From contig PMXR01000070.1 of NCBI GenBank assembly GCA_003171035.1, forward strand, positions 11,713 through 51,865: a stretch of DNA of 40,153 nucleotides, given 5' to 3'. The position numbers were made by a program, and so were the translations under genes. The notes under the pieces are model-generated. The model was not told the origin of the DNA and ran no database searches. It saw nothing but the letters and a program-made list of their open reading frames with translations. The DNA comes from Chloroflexota bacterium (GTDB lineage Bacteria > Chloroflexota > Limnocylindria > Limnocylindrales > CSP1-4). Positions 1 to 8,510 of the stretch are shown here, piece by piece (positions within the stretch are counted from its first letter, which is position 1; every line of letters begins with the position of its first letter).

Positions 1-1560
1 GACGTCCCCGGCGACTGGAACTCGCAGCGGCCGGAGTTGCTGCTATACGAGGGCACCGTCTGGTACGAGAAGTCGTTCGACTTCGAGAAGGCGGCCGCGA
101 CCCGGCTCTTCGTCCATTTCGGAGCCGTCAGCCAGCGCGCCGTGGTCTACCTCAACGGCGAGCGGCTGGGCGAGCACGATGGCGGCTTCACGCCGTTCGA
201 GTTCGAGGTCACCGATCTGGTCCGGCCGGCCGGCAACTTCCTCGTGGTCAAGGTCGACAACGTCCGCCGGCGCGAGGGCGTGCCCACGCTCAACACCGAT
301 TGGTGGAACTACGGCGGCATCACCCGGTCGGTCACGCTGGTCGAAGTCCCCGAGACATACGTCGCCGACTACGTGGTCCAGCTGCGCAAGGGTTCCACGA
401 ATGAGATCGCCGGCTGGGTCAGGCTGGCCGGCAATCGGCGAGCCCAACTCGTCACGGTGGAGATTCCGGAAGCCGGGATCGTCCATCCCCTAACGACCAA
501 CGCCGACGGTTTCGCTGAGTTCGCGTTCCACGCCGAGCCGGCCCTGTGGTCGCCCGAGCATCCCAAGCTCTACGACGTGGCGGTCGTCGCCGAAACCGAT
601 CGTGTCGTCGACTCGATCGGCTTTCGCACGATCGAAGTCAGGGGAACCGAGATCCTGCTCAACGGCCGGCCGATCTTCCTGCGCGGCGTCAGCGCGCACG
701 AGGAGTCACCGTTGCATCCCGGCCGGGCCCATTCCGTCGATGACGCCCACGCTCTGCTCGGCTGGGTCAAGGAGATGGGCGGCAACTTCATCAGGTTGGC
801 TCACTACCCCCATTCCGAAACGATGACCCGCGAGGCTGACAGGCTGGGAGTCCTGGTCTGGTCCGAGATCCCCGTCTACTGGACGATCGATTGGGACAAC
901 CCGGCCACCTTCGACAACGCCCGGACGCAGCTCGGCGAGAACATCGTCCGCGACCGCAACCGGGCCTCGGTCATCCTCTGGTCGGTGGCCAACGAGACGC
1001 CGATCGGCGAGTCGCGCAACTCGTTCCTGACGCGACTTGTCGGGCGCGTACGCGAGCTCGATCCGACGCGCCTGGTCACGGCCGCGCTCGAGACTCACGA
1101 CACCGGTGCGGAGACGCTGGTCATCGACGATCCCCTGGGCCGCGAGCTGGACGTGCTGGGTTGCAACGAGTACATCGGCTGGTACGTCGGCCTGCCCGAC
1201 AAATGCGACCGCGTCCGGTGGCAGTCGGCCTACGACAAGCCGCTGGTCATGAGCGAGTTCGGTGGCAGCGCGGCATACGGTCGACACGGCGATGCCCTCG
1301 AGCGCTGGACCGAGGAGTATCAGGAATCGCTGTACGAGCATCAGCTGGCGATGCTCCGGCGCATCCCGTTCCTTCGCGGAACGACGCCGTGGATCCTCAT
1401 GGACTTCCGCTCGCCGCGCCGGCAACTACCCGGTATCCAGGACTTCTTCAATCGCAAGGGGCTGGTTTCCGACAAGGGCCAGAAGAAGAGGGCCTTCTTC
1501 GTGATGCAGGCCTTCTACCGCGAACTGGCCGCGGAGTGGGAGCGCGAGCGCGGCAGCTGA
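1..1560 (+). CDS. Glycoside hydrolase family 2 (beta-glucuronidase-like), 5'-truncated
   Basis: The reading frame is open from base 1, so the N-terminus lies outside the window; 519 residues are visible. The first visible residues (DVPGDWNSQRPELLLYEGTV) match the jelly-roll sugar-binding domain of beta-glucuronidases. An Ig-like middle domain follows, then the TIM barrel beginning near GRPIFLRGVSAHEESPLHPG. The acid/base glutamate is in SVANE (codon 994-996) and the nucleophile is in MSEFGG (codon 1255-1257), so the catalytic pair is intact. The family hydrolyses beta-linked glucuronides or galactosides by a retaining mechanism. No signal peptide can be judged because the start is missing. 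Beta-glucuronidase fits best; another GH2 specificity is possible. Confidence 0.93.
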   Translation, partial: DVPGDWNSQRPELLLYEGTVWYEKSFDFEKAAATRLFVHFGAVSQRAVVYLNGERLGEHDGGFTPFEFEVTDLVRPAGNFLVVKVDNVRRREGVPTLNTDWWNYGGITRSVTLVEVPETYVADYVVQLRKGSTNEIAGWVRLAGNRRAQLVTVEIPEAGIVHPLTTNADGFAEFAFHAEPALWSPEHPKLYDVAVVAETDRVVDSIGFRTIEVRGTEILLNGRPIFLRGVSAHEESPLHPGRAHSVDDAHALLGWVKEMGGNFIRLAHYPHSETMTREADRLGVLVWSEIPVYWTIDWDNPATFDNARTQLGENIVRDRNRASVILWSVANETPIGESRNSFLTRLVGRVRELDPTRLVTAALETHDTGAETLVIDDPLGRELDVLGCNEYIGWYVGLPDKCDRVRWQSAYDKPLVMSEFGGSAAYGRHGDALERWTEEYQESLYEHQLAMLRRIPFLRGTTPWILMDFRSPRRQLPGIQDFFNRKGLVSDKGQKKRAFFVMQAFYRELAAEWERERGS

Positions 1561-1700
1561 GTGCGATCGACTGCCCGAACGGGTGGTCGAGCACCGGTGA
1601 TGAGGCGCATAATCGCGGCCGACTGTAAGGCGGTTGTTTCAGCCGCCACAGCCGGTCGGGCGGGGATCGGCCCGCTTCTGACGGGGACGGAGGAGGGATC

Positions 1701-4700
1701 ATGAGATCGGGTCTTGTGCGCCACGTTGCGCCGCTCTTTGCAGTGCTGATGACGCTGGCTCTTGCCGCGTCGCCGGCCGTTGCGTCGCCGGTCGCCGCGG
1801 ACGACACGAACGTCGCGCCGTCGGTCACGGCCACGGTCTCGAACGCCAATCTCGAAGAACCACAGACTGTGGTCGCGTCTGCGACCTTCACGGACCCGGA
1901 GTCAGCGACCGAGACCTACACCTGCTCGATCTATTACGGCGACAACACGCCGATCGTTGCCGGAACTGTCTCGGGCATGACCTGCACCGGCCCGGCGCAC
2001 CAGTACCTCGTCACCGGGAGCTACGCGATCCTGGTCACGGTCACGGATAGCGGCGGCGCGTCGGGTGCCTGGCTGACCGGCGCTCACTACCTCAACGATG
2101 CCCCGTATCTTGGCGGCGGAGTCGCCCTCTTCGGCGGACCTGGCGTCACCAAGCCTGCCGCGGGCAGCGTCGTGTATGGAGCCGCGCCCTTCTGGGACTA
2201 TGGCAGCGCTCTATACGGAACGGAGATCGAGACCTACACCTGCGCGTTCGACTACGGCGACGGGTCGGGGGTTAAGGCCGGAACCTACGTCCGAATCTGG
2301 AGCTACGACGGCTTCCCAGCCTGCATCGGGCCAGATCACGTCTACGCGACGGCCGGCACTTACACGCTTTCCGCCACGGTCACGGACAGCGGCGGCGCCT
2401 CCAGCTCCGCGTCGCAGACCAACGTGATCGCCCCGGCGTCCGGCCCGGTTGTTACACCGCCCGCCGATCAGACCATCTCCAGCGCGCAGTCGGCCTCGTA
2501 CGGCGGCAACTACCCGTACTCACTGGGTTCTTTCGTCGATCCCAATGGCGCAGCCGCCGGTCCGTGGCAATGGACCGTCGACTGGGGCAGCAACTACTCG
2601 TGGACGGGGACGGCAACTTCCCAGGGTCCGATAGTCGTAAGCCGTCCTTTGTTGCCCGGCACCTATCGGGCCCACATCACCGTCCGGAACGCGGGCGGCT
2701 GGTCCGGAGGCGCCGATTTCAACGTCACCGTGGCCGGAGACATGTTCGTCCAGACGGCGCCGGTGGTGGTCGCGACGGAAGGCGTGTCGACGACGCTGGA
2801 GTTCCAGTACTTCGATCCGTATGGGGCAGGGCCGTGGGCGATCCACATCGACTGGGGCGACGGCTCCAGCGACACTCTCTCGTCGCAGACGATGCTGCAG
2901 ACTCTCACCCCTAAGCACGTTTACCACGCTGCCGACTCAACGCCCATTCCTGGCGGAACGGTCTACACGGCGACGGTGACGGTAACCGACGCACTGGGGC
3001 ACACGGGTTCCGCATCGCGGATCGAGCCGGTCGCCGACGTGGCGCCAGTGCTGACCTCTGCTCCCATCACTTTGCCTGCGAACTTCAACGGCCAGGTGAC
3101 GCTGGCCGCGTTCACCGACGCGAGCGTCGGTCCCTGGTATGTCGTCATCGACGGTGGCCCAGGGTTCCAAAGCGACCAGTGGCTCGTTGCGCCTGGTCCT
3201 ATCCAGGTGCCGTATGACGCCCACTTCGGCAATCGAACCTTCACCGTCAGCGTCACCGATCGCGGCGGTCTCAGTTCGACCGCAACCGTTCAAGTTCAAA
3301 TCGCCGCTCCTCTGGTTGGTCCCGTGTTGGTGCCGAGTCCGCTCCTCGAGGGCCAGGCTTTCGTCGCGAGTGCAACCTTCATCGCGCTCTCACCGGCGCG
3401 GTGCACCATCGACTTCGGTGATGGGACCGGTACGCCCTTCGGTTCCATAAGCGGCTCGACTTGCTCGGCCCCTAATTACGCCTACCCCGATGCCGGCACC
3501 TACACCCTGACTTTCACGATCACGGACGCGCGCGGCGCCACCTCCAGTGGCCACGCCACCGTCGTGGTCGGCAACGTTCCACCTGTCGTCGCCAACCTCG
3601 TCACCTGGGGAACACCCTCGGCGGGCAGCGTCGTGACGGCCCAGGCCAACTTCTCAGACCCCTCCACGAGTGAAACCTACTCATGCACCGTGAACTTCGG
3701 TGATGGCACGGCCCCTCAGACCGGTGTCGTCGGAGACGCGGATTGCACGGCGGATCACACGTACTCGCAGGGTGGCCTGTATACGGTGACCATGACCGTG
3801 ACCGACAGCCAGGGCGGCTCGGGCAGCGCGTCAGTCTCGCAGCCGATTGCCAACCCGCGACCGACTGTGGGAGCGATGAGCCTCACCGGAGCCTTCATCG
3901 AGAACGGGGTTATTCAGGCTAGCGCGTCGTTCACGGACCCTTGGACCGTGAGCAGTCGCTACCTCTGCTCGATCGACTACGGAGATGGCAGCGGGTGGTC
4001 GATCTGGATCACAACCGACCAGACCTGTACCGGGCCCATTCACTTCAACAACGACGCCGGTACGTTCACGGTGACGTTGGAAGTCGACCGTGGCTATGGG
4101 GAAGTTGGCACGAGCAAGACGACCTACACGGTCGCCAACGTGGCACCGACGGTCACCCCCAACTATGCCCCGACATCGGCGCAATCGGGCGTGAGTTGGG
4201 TCGCCTCGGTGACCTTCACGGATCCCGGTGGTTTTGGAAGCGAGACGTATGCCTGCACCATCGACTTTGGCGACGGCGGCGGGGCCATGGCAGGCGTGAT
4301 CAGCGGCAACATCTGCACAGGGCCCAGTCACTCGTACGCAGCCAAGGGAACCTACACGTTCGTGGCCTCGGTCACGGACTCCCACGGGGCTGTGGGCACG
4401 TATACGGTCCCGATCGTGATCTTCAACCCGGCGCCGATCATCGGCTCTGTCGTCGCCCCTGCTTCGGCCGTGACTGGGACCGCGGTCGTGGCGTCGGCCA
4501 GCTACGTCGCAACTGGCCTTGTCCCCGCCGACACTTGCACCGTGGACTACGGCGATGGGAGTGGACCGCTGGCGGGGACGGCCGACGGCGCCAATTGCAC
4601 CGGGCCGACCCACAAGTACGCCACTACGGGCAGCTTCACGATCGTAGTCAAGATCCTGGCGGCCAACGGCGCCACGGCCTCTTCGTCGGCCACGATCCGG

Positions 4701-5654
4701 GTCTCCTCGCTCCAGGTTGGAGCCATTTCCGTGAGTGGCGCTCTGTCGGAGGGAACTTCAGTCGTTGCGTCGGCCGGCTTCACTCCGGTTGGCAGCCAGA
4801 CATACAAGTGCAAGGTCGACTACGGCGACGGCAGCGGCGCCCAGACCGGCACGATCAGCGGCTCGACCTGCAAGGGCCCCAGCCACAAGTACGGTCGTCC
4901 GGGCTCGTTCACGATCACCGTTAGCGTGACCGGCTCGAAGGGAAACACCGGCACCTCGACGATGGTCGTGGACGTCGCCAACGTGATGCCGGTCGTCACC
5001 GCGACTTTGCAGAGTCTCGCGAAGATCGGCACCTCGGTCACAGTTTCGGCGTCGTTCACGGATCCCGGAACGACCGAGACATATACGGTCTTCGTCGATT
5101 GGGGTGATGGGCCCGCAGTCCCGATCCAGCTGGGATGCGGCCGATCCTTCACGGCCAGCCACACCTACACGAGGTCCGGAGACTACGGGGTTCTCGTCGA
5201 AGTGTCCGACGACCAGATGGCCCACGTAGCGGGTGCCTCCGTGGTGATCGCCGTCTACGATCCGGCTCGCTCGGAGTCGGGCTCGGGGACATTCGCCTCG
5301 CCGGCGGGCTCCTGCACGCTCACCTCGAATTGCGCCGGCGCTTCGACGGCCACGTTCTCGTTCTCTGCCGCTTACGCGAAGGGCGCGACGAAGCCGACTG
5401 GGACGTTCACGTTCACCGCAGCCGGCCTTTCATTCACCGCGACCAGCTTCGATTGGTACATGGTGACCGAGGGAAGGGGCATGCTCCAAGGTTGGGGCAA
5501 GCTGAACGGCGTCAGTGGCTACCGGTTCGCCGTCTTTACCGTTGACGGCTCGCCGGACAAGATCCTCGTCAACCTCGTCGGCCCCGACAGCAACAGCGTG
5601 TACTACAACACCGACTACACGCCTCTCAAGACGGGTTCCATCTCGATGAAGTAG
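1701..5654 (+). CDS. Secreted multi-PKD-repeat protein
   Basis: This protein has 1317 residues. The ATG follows a strong GGAGGAGGG ribosome site, and residues 1-30 form a clear signal peptide ending near ASPVAA. The mature part is about 12 tandem PKD-like beta-sandwich repeats of ~95 residues. Their shared pattern is a first strand ending in Y-x-C, then I/VDYGDG, a second Cys in C-T-GP-x-H-x-Y, then G-T/S-Y/F-T and VTVTDSxG. Repeats 3-5 and 12 lack the cysteine pair or have only part of it. The last ~110 residues form a different domain (GTFTFTAAGLSFTATSFDW, then a YRFAVFTVDG segment) of a kind often seen after PKD or similar repeats in secreted proteins. There is no sortase motif and no C-terminal TM segment. 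It is probably an extracellular adhesion or carbohydrate/protein-binding protein; its ligand is unknown. Confidence 0.9.
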   Translation: MRSGLVRHVAPLFAVLMTLALAASPAVASPVAADDTNVAPSVTATVSNANLEEPQTVVASATFTDPESATETYTCSIYYGDNTPIVAGTVSGMTCTGPAHQYLVTGSYAILVTVTDSGGASGAWLTGAHYLNDAPYLGGGVALFGGPGVTKPAAGSVVYGAAPFWDYGSALYGTEIETYTCAFDYGDGSGVKAGTYVRIWSYDGFPACIGPDHVYATAGTYTLSATVTDSGGASSSASQTNVIAPASGPVVTPPADQTISSAQSASYGGNYPYSLGSFVDPNGAAAGPWQWTVDWGSNYSWTGTATSQGPIVVSRPLLPGTYRAHITVRNAGGWSGGADFNVTVAGDMFVQTAPVVVATEGVSTTLEFQYFDPYGAGPWAIHIDWGDGSSDTLSSQTMLQTLTPKHVYHAADSTPIPGGTVYTATVTVTDALGHTGSASRIEPVADVAPVLTSAPITLPANFNGQVTLAAFTDASVGPWYVVIDGGPGFQSDQWLVAPGPIQVPYDAHFGNRTFTVSVTDRGGLSSTATVQVQIAAPLVGPVLVPSPLLEGQAFVASATFIALSPARCTIDFGDGTGTPFGSISGSTCSAPNYAYPDAGTYTLTFTITDARGATSSGHATVVVGNVPPVVANLVTWGTPSAGSVVTAQANFSDPSTSETYSCTVNFGDGTAPQTGVVGDADCTADHTYSQGGLYTVTMTVTDSQGGSGSASVSQPIANPRPTVGAMSLTGAFIENGVIQASASFTDPWTVSSRYLCSIDYGDGSGWSIWITTDQTCTGPIHFNNDAGTFTVTLEVDRGYGEVGTSKTTYTVANVAPTVTPNYAPTSAQSGVSWVASVTFTDPGGFGSETYACTIDFGDGGGAMAGVISGNICTGPSHSYAAKGTYTFVASVTDSHGAVGTYTVPIVIFNPAPIIGSVVAPASAVTGTAVVASASYVATGLVPADTCTVDYGDGSGPLAGTADGANCTGPTHKYATTGSFTIVVKILAANGATASSSATIRVSSLQVGAISVSGALSEGTSVVASAGFTPVGSQTYKCKVDYGDGSGAQTGTISGSTCKGPSHKYGRPGSFTITVSVTGSKGNTGTSTMVVDVANVMPVVTATLQSLAKIGTSVTVSASFTDPGTTETYTVFVDWGDGPAVPIQLGCGRSFTASHTYTRSGDYGVLVEVSDDQMAHVAGASVVIAVYDPARSESGSGTFASPAGSCTLTSNCAGASTATFSFSAAYAKGATKPTGTFTFTAAGLSFTATSFDWYMVTEGRGMLQGWGKLNGVSGYRFAVFTVDGSPDKILVNLVGPDSNSVYYNTDYTPLKTGSISMK

Positions 5655-5728
5655 CCGGGGCCGCAGCAGGCTCTATCCGTGGCGGTTGCCCGCCCTGGAT
5701 GGACGGGCTCCTGTCGGGCACGTACATG

Positions 5729-5758
5729 CGAAACCGCCGGCCGGCGCCGGCGGTTTCG
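5729..5758. terminator. Hairpin between convergent genes
   Basis: There is a perfect 12-bp stem (5729-5740 with 5747-5758, CGAAACCGCCGG/CCGGCGGTTTCG) with a 6-nt loop. It lies between the PKD gene (+) and the Nudix gene (-), where it could end transcription from both sides. There is no T-tract on either side, so intrinsic termination is plausible but not certain. Confidence 0.55.
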
Positions 5759-5762
5759 TGAT

Positions 5763-6320
5763 TCACCGCTGAGTTGCCCGCTCCAGAGCCACGGCCTGCA
5801 GGGCGAGGATCGTCATCGCGTCCGTGATCTCTCCGCGCGCGATCATTGCCATCGCCTCCGCGAACGGAACCCAGCGCAGCTGCAGTTGCTCCGTTCCTTC
5901 GGGCGAGGCCGGGCCGGCCTCGAGGCCCGTGGCCACGAACAGAATCGCGACCTCGTCGGTGACCGAGTTGGAGAGCGCGGCGCGGCACAACTCGCGCCAC
6001 GTTCCGCCGTTGTAGCCTGTCTCCTCGACCAACTCCCGGCGCGCCGCTTCCTCGGGCGACTCGTCGAAACCGCCGCCGCCCTCCGGTATCTCCCAGGAGT
6101 AGTGGTCCAGGGTGTAGCGGAACTGCCCGACGAGCAGAACCCGGTCGGCGGCGTCGATCGGGACAACGCCGATCGCCCGACTCCGGAAATGGACCACGCC
6201 GTAGATCCCCGGCTGCCCATCGGGCCGGATCACCTCGTCATGCAGGACTTCGATCCACGGATTCTCGTAGGCCGTGCGCCGGGATAGGCGCCGCCAGGGG
6301 CTGGGCTCGCTCGCGCTCAC
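5763..6320 (-). CDS. Nudix hydrolase, ADP-ribose pyrophosphatase-like
   Basis: This protein has 185 residues. It contains a complete Nudix box, G-x5-E-x7-REUxEExGU, in the stretch from EGGGGFDESPEEAARR to ELVEETGY. Residues before the box (VVHFRSRAIGVVPID, QFRYTLDHYSWEIPEG) match the ADP-ribose/ADP-sugar diphosphatase subgroup, which cleaves ADP-ribose to AMP and ribose 5-phosphate using Mg2+. The GTG start at 6320 was chosen because a TAAGAT hexamer ends exactly 6 nt upstream, which fits a leaderless transcript; no Shine-Dalgarno is seen. It is convergent with the PKD gene and divergent from the SIMPL gene. The exact nucleotide-sugar substrate cannot be read from the sequence. Confidence 0.9.
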   Translation of the reverse strand: MSASEPSPWRRLSRRTAYENPWIEVLHDEVIRPDGQPGIYGVVHFRSRAIGVVPIDAADRVLLVGQFRYTLDHYSWEIPEGGGGFDESPEEAARRELVEETGYNGGTWRELCRAALSNSVTDEVAILFVATGLEAGPASPEGTEQLQLRWVPFAEAMAMIARGEITDAMTILALQAVALERATQR

Positions 6321-6326
6321 CCCGAG

Positions 6327-6332
6327 ATCTTA
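6327..6332 (-). promoter_or_regulatory. -10 hexamer TAAGAT, leaderless type (Nudix gene)
   Basis: The minus strand reads TAAGAT-N6-GTG. The spacing puts the transcript start at or next to the start codon. No clear -35 box is visible. Confidence 0.5.
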
Positions 6333-6439
6333 CCCGCAAGGCACGTCCCGGCAGGTCCGCAGGAACCGAACCCGCGACGGGGACGTCTCGCATCCGTACG
6401 GCCCAAGTCCGCAATCCCGAGGGAGCCAAGGAGATCACG

Positions 6440-7240
6440 ATGACTGACACGGCCAACCCCGCCGCGCCTGACCGGAGGCCGCAGCGCCCGTCTCGATCGA
6501 TCCCGTACAGCCGGGTGATCGCGATCACGGCCGCCGCCGGGCTTCTGCTGGGAGTCGTAGTCGCCCCGATCATGGTCGGGCACTCGGCCGCCGCGGATCC
6601 CTCCACATCTCCCGACCGCACCGTGACCGTCTCGGGCATGGGCCAGGTCAGCTTGGCGCCGGACGTCGCCGACGTGATGATCGGCGTGATGGTCCAGAAG
6701 CCGACCGTCGCGGCCTCGCAGACCGCCGCCGCCGCCTCGATGAGCGCGGCTCTCGCCGCGATCAAGAAGGATGGCGTTGCCGACAAGGACATCGTCACCA
6801 CCGATGTCAGCCTGAGCCCCGTGTACGACTACTCCTCGAGCGGTGCGGCGCCGAGGCTCGTAGCCCAGCAGTTCTCCAACACGGTCAGAGTGACGGTCCG
6901 CAATCTCAACTCCCTGGCGGCCGTGGTGGACGATGCCATCGCGGCCGGGGCCACGACCGTCAACAGCGTGAGCTTCCGCCTCGATGATCCGACGACGGTC
7001 CAGGCCCAGGCGCGAGTGCTGGCCATGAAGGATGCCCGCAGCAAGGCCGACGTCCTGACTGGTGCGGCCGGAACATCGGTCAAGGGAGTGGCCACGATCA
7101 CCGAGACCACCACGCAACCATCGCCGATCTACTTCGCTTCAACCGCGCTCGACGCCAAGGCGGCCGGAGTCTCGACGCCGATCCAGACCGGGTCCACGAC
7201 CATCATCGTCGAGGTGACGGTCAGCTACCTCATCGGCTGA
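6440..7240 (+). CDS. SIMPL (DUF541) domain protein, membrane-anchored or exported
   Basis: This protein has 266 residues. The ATG has a good AAGGAG site (6428-6433). A basic cytoplasmic stretch precedes one hydrophobic segment (about residues 26-46), so the protein is anchored in or exported across the membrane. The rest matches the SIMPL/DUF541 family: VTVSGMGQVSLAPDVADV near residue 62, then repeated alternating strands and helices, ending in TTIIVEVTVSYLIG. Family members such as E. coli YggE are periplasmic or surface proteins linked to oxidative stress protection, and some form ring oligomers. No catalytic residues are known for the family. It stands alone between a divergent Nudix gene and the downstream inverted repeat. 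Confidence 0.88.
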   Translation: MTDTANPAAPDRRPQRPSRSIPYSRVIAITAAAGLLLGVVVAPIMVGHSAAADPSTSPDRTVTVSGMGQVSLAPDVADVMIGVMVQKPTVAASQTAAAASMSAALAAIKKDGVADKDIVTTDVSLSPVYDYSSSGAAPRLVAQQFSNTVRVTVRNLNSLAAVVDDAIAAGATTVNSVSFRLDDPTTVQAQARVLAMKDARSKADVLTGAAGTSVKGVATITETTTQPSPIYFASTALDAKAAGVSTPIQTGSTTIIVEVTVSYLIG

Positions 7241-7254
7241 TAGCTCCTCCCGAA

Positions 7255-7300
7255 CCGCGGCCATAAACGCACACTCGGCGCCGTGCATTTATGGCCGCGG
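7255..7300. repeat. 18-bp inverted repeat with 10-nt loop
   Basis: The arms at 7255-7272 (CCGCGGCCATAAACGCAC) and 7283-7300 (GTGCATTTATGGCCGCGG) are complementary except for one base; the loop is ACTCGGCGCC. It starts 14 bp after the SIMPL stop codon and 66 bp before the Rrf2 start. It may be a terminator for the SIMPL gene, an operator for the regulator, or a REP-like palindrome. No T-tract follows. Confidence 0.8.
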
Positions 7301-7365
7301 GTCACATCCAGGCGGGACCAACGGCAGGGTGCCCGCCGATTGAGCACGGCCATACTTACCAAATC

Positions 7366-7818
7366 ATGCGACTCGATCTCACCAAGAGAAGCGACTACGC
7401 AATCCGGGCCATGCTCGCGCTGGCCATGATTCGCGGGCGGCTGCTGAGCAGCCGAAGGATCGCCGAGCAGATGCATATCCCGCCGCGGTTCCTGCCGCAG
7501 ATCATGGGCGACCTGACCAGGGCCGGGCTCGTCATCGCGCATCCCGGACGAGCCGGAGGCTACCAGCTGGCCGACGACTCACACGCCACCACTCTGTTGA
7601 GAGTCATCGAGGCGGTCGAGGGCGACCCGCATCGTCGCATCTGCGTGATGCGAGGAACTCCTTGCGGTGCGGATGGGGAGTGCGGCGTGCACACCATCTT
7701 CTTCTCCGCCGAAGAGGCCCTTCTGGACCAGCTGGCCTCGGCCACGCTTGGCGGCGTCATCGACACCGCCGAAGCGGCAGAGGCCGCCAAGGCCGCAGAG
7801 CCCGCCGCAGTCAACTAG
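7366..7818 (+). CDS. Rrf2 family transcriptional regulator
   Basis: This protein has 150 residues. The start at MRLDLTKRSDYAIRAML is the typical Rrf2 N-terminus; the frame is open further upstream, but that extension overlaps the inverted repeat and looks non-coding. A winged helix (residues ~8-70: SSRRIAEQMHIPPRFLPQIM, then HPGRAGGYQLA) is followed by the dimerisation helix. Three cysteines, C93, C100 and C106 (C-x6-C-x5-C), occupy the Fe-S ligand region of IscR/NsrR/RsrR-type members, so it may sense iron-sulfur status, nitric oxide or redox. The C-terminus is a low-complexity Ala/Glu tail. No Fe-S assembly genes adjoin it, so the regulon is unknown. Confidence 0.9.
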   Translation: MRLDLTKRSDYAIRAMLALAMIRGRLLSSRRIAEQMHIPPRFLPQIMGDLTRAGLVIAHPGRAGGYQLADDSHATTLLRVIEAVEGDPHRRICVMRGTPCGADGECGVHTIFFSAEEALLDQLASATLGGVIDTAEAAEAAKAAEPAAVN

Positions 7819-7845
7819 GCCGCTGCGCCCGCCGGCATCCCGCCC

Positions 7846-8430
7846 TCAGAATTCGCCACCGCCGCGCGCTTCCCACTCGTCGAGCAGGATGCTCATGTGG
7901 ATCTCGTCCCAGAACCGGCCGTCGCGGAAGATTGCCTGGCGCGCCCGCCCCTCGACTACGAAGCCGCACTTCTCGTACGAGCGGATCGCTCGCGTGTTGA
8001 ACTCGAAGACCGTCAGCGCGACACGGTGCAACGCCAGGTTGGTGAACGCGTGGCGAAGCATCAGTTGCGTGGATTCTGTGCCGTAGCCCTTGCCCCAGGC
8101 GTCGTGCTCGCCGATGGTGATGTGGTACAGCGTCGACCCGTTGTCACCGTCGAGCTGGCTGAACGCACAGGTTCCGATCAGGCGGTCGGTGTCCCGCAGG
8201 TGGATCGCCATCGACAGGAAGTCGGAGCCCATGATCCGCGAGTAGAAGAAGCGCTGGATCTCTTCCTGCGTGAGCGGGGATTGCTGATATCGGGTCAGGC
8301 CGGCGACTTCGGGGTCCTGATACCAGCGCAGGAAGGTGCGGAGGTTCTCCGCCCTGTGTCGGCGCAGGACGACGTGGCGCCCCGGGATCGTTTCAGGACG
8401 GAACGACTCTCGCTCAGGCGCAGCGGCCAT
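7846..8430 (-). CDS. GNAT N-acetyltransferase, RimJ/RimL-like
   Basis: This protein has 194 residues and a single GNAT fold. The N-terminal part (PGRHVVLRRHRAENLRTFLR) and the acetyl-CoA loop HDAWGKGYGTEST (Q/R-x-x-G-x-G/A type) are typical of the RimJ/RimL/SpeG group. NTRAIRSYEKCGFVVEGRAR is the usual last helix-strand of the fold. Such enzymes acetylate protein N-termini, polyamines or small amines; the substrate here is not identifiable. It is convergent with the Rrf2 gene (27-bp gap) and divergent from the DNA ligase gene. Confidence 0.9.
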   Translation of the reverse strand: MAAAPERESFRPETIPGRHVVLRRHRAENLRTFLRWYQDPEVAGLTRYQQSPLTQEEIQRFFYSRIMGSDFLSMAIHLRDTDRLIGTCAFSQLDGDNGSTLYHITIGEHDAWGKGYGTESTQLMLRHAFTNLALHRVALTVFEFNTRAIRSYEKCGFVVEGRARQAIFRDGRFWDEIHMSILLDEWEARGGGEF

Positions 8431-8497
8431 GCCGGCCCCCCGTTCGCCAGAATGGATCGGTCGATGGACGCCCAGCAGCCTTCACAAAACGAAGGTA

Positions 8498-8503
8498 TAC
8501 CAT
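8498..8503 (+). promoter_or_regulatory. -10 hexamer TACCAT, leaderless type (DNA ligase)
   Basis: TACCAT ends 7 nt before the ligase ATG. It overlaps the palindrome GGTATACC and follows a small hairpin CCTTC-N7-GAAGG (8479-8495), which could be an operator. No Shine-Dalgarno is present. Confidence 0.45.
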
Positions 8504-8510
8504 CGCGCCC

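Noticed and set aside
1629-1647. Terminator hairpin after the glycosidase gene
   Set aside because: The stem GGCGG/CCGCC is only 5 bp with a 9-nt loop and no T-tract; too weak to annotate.
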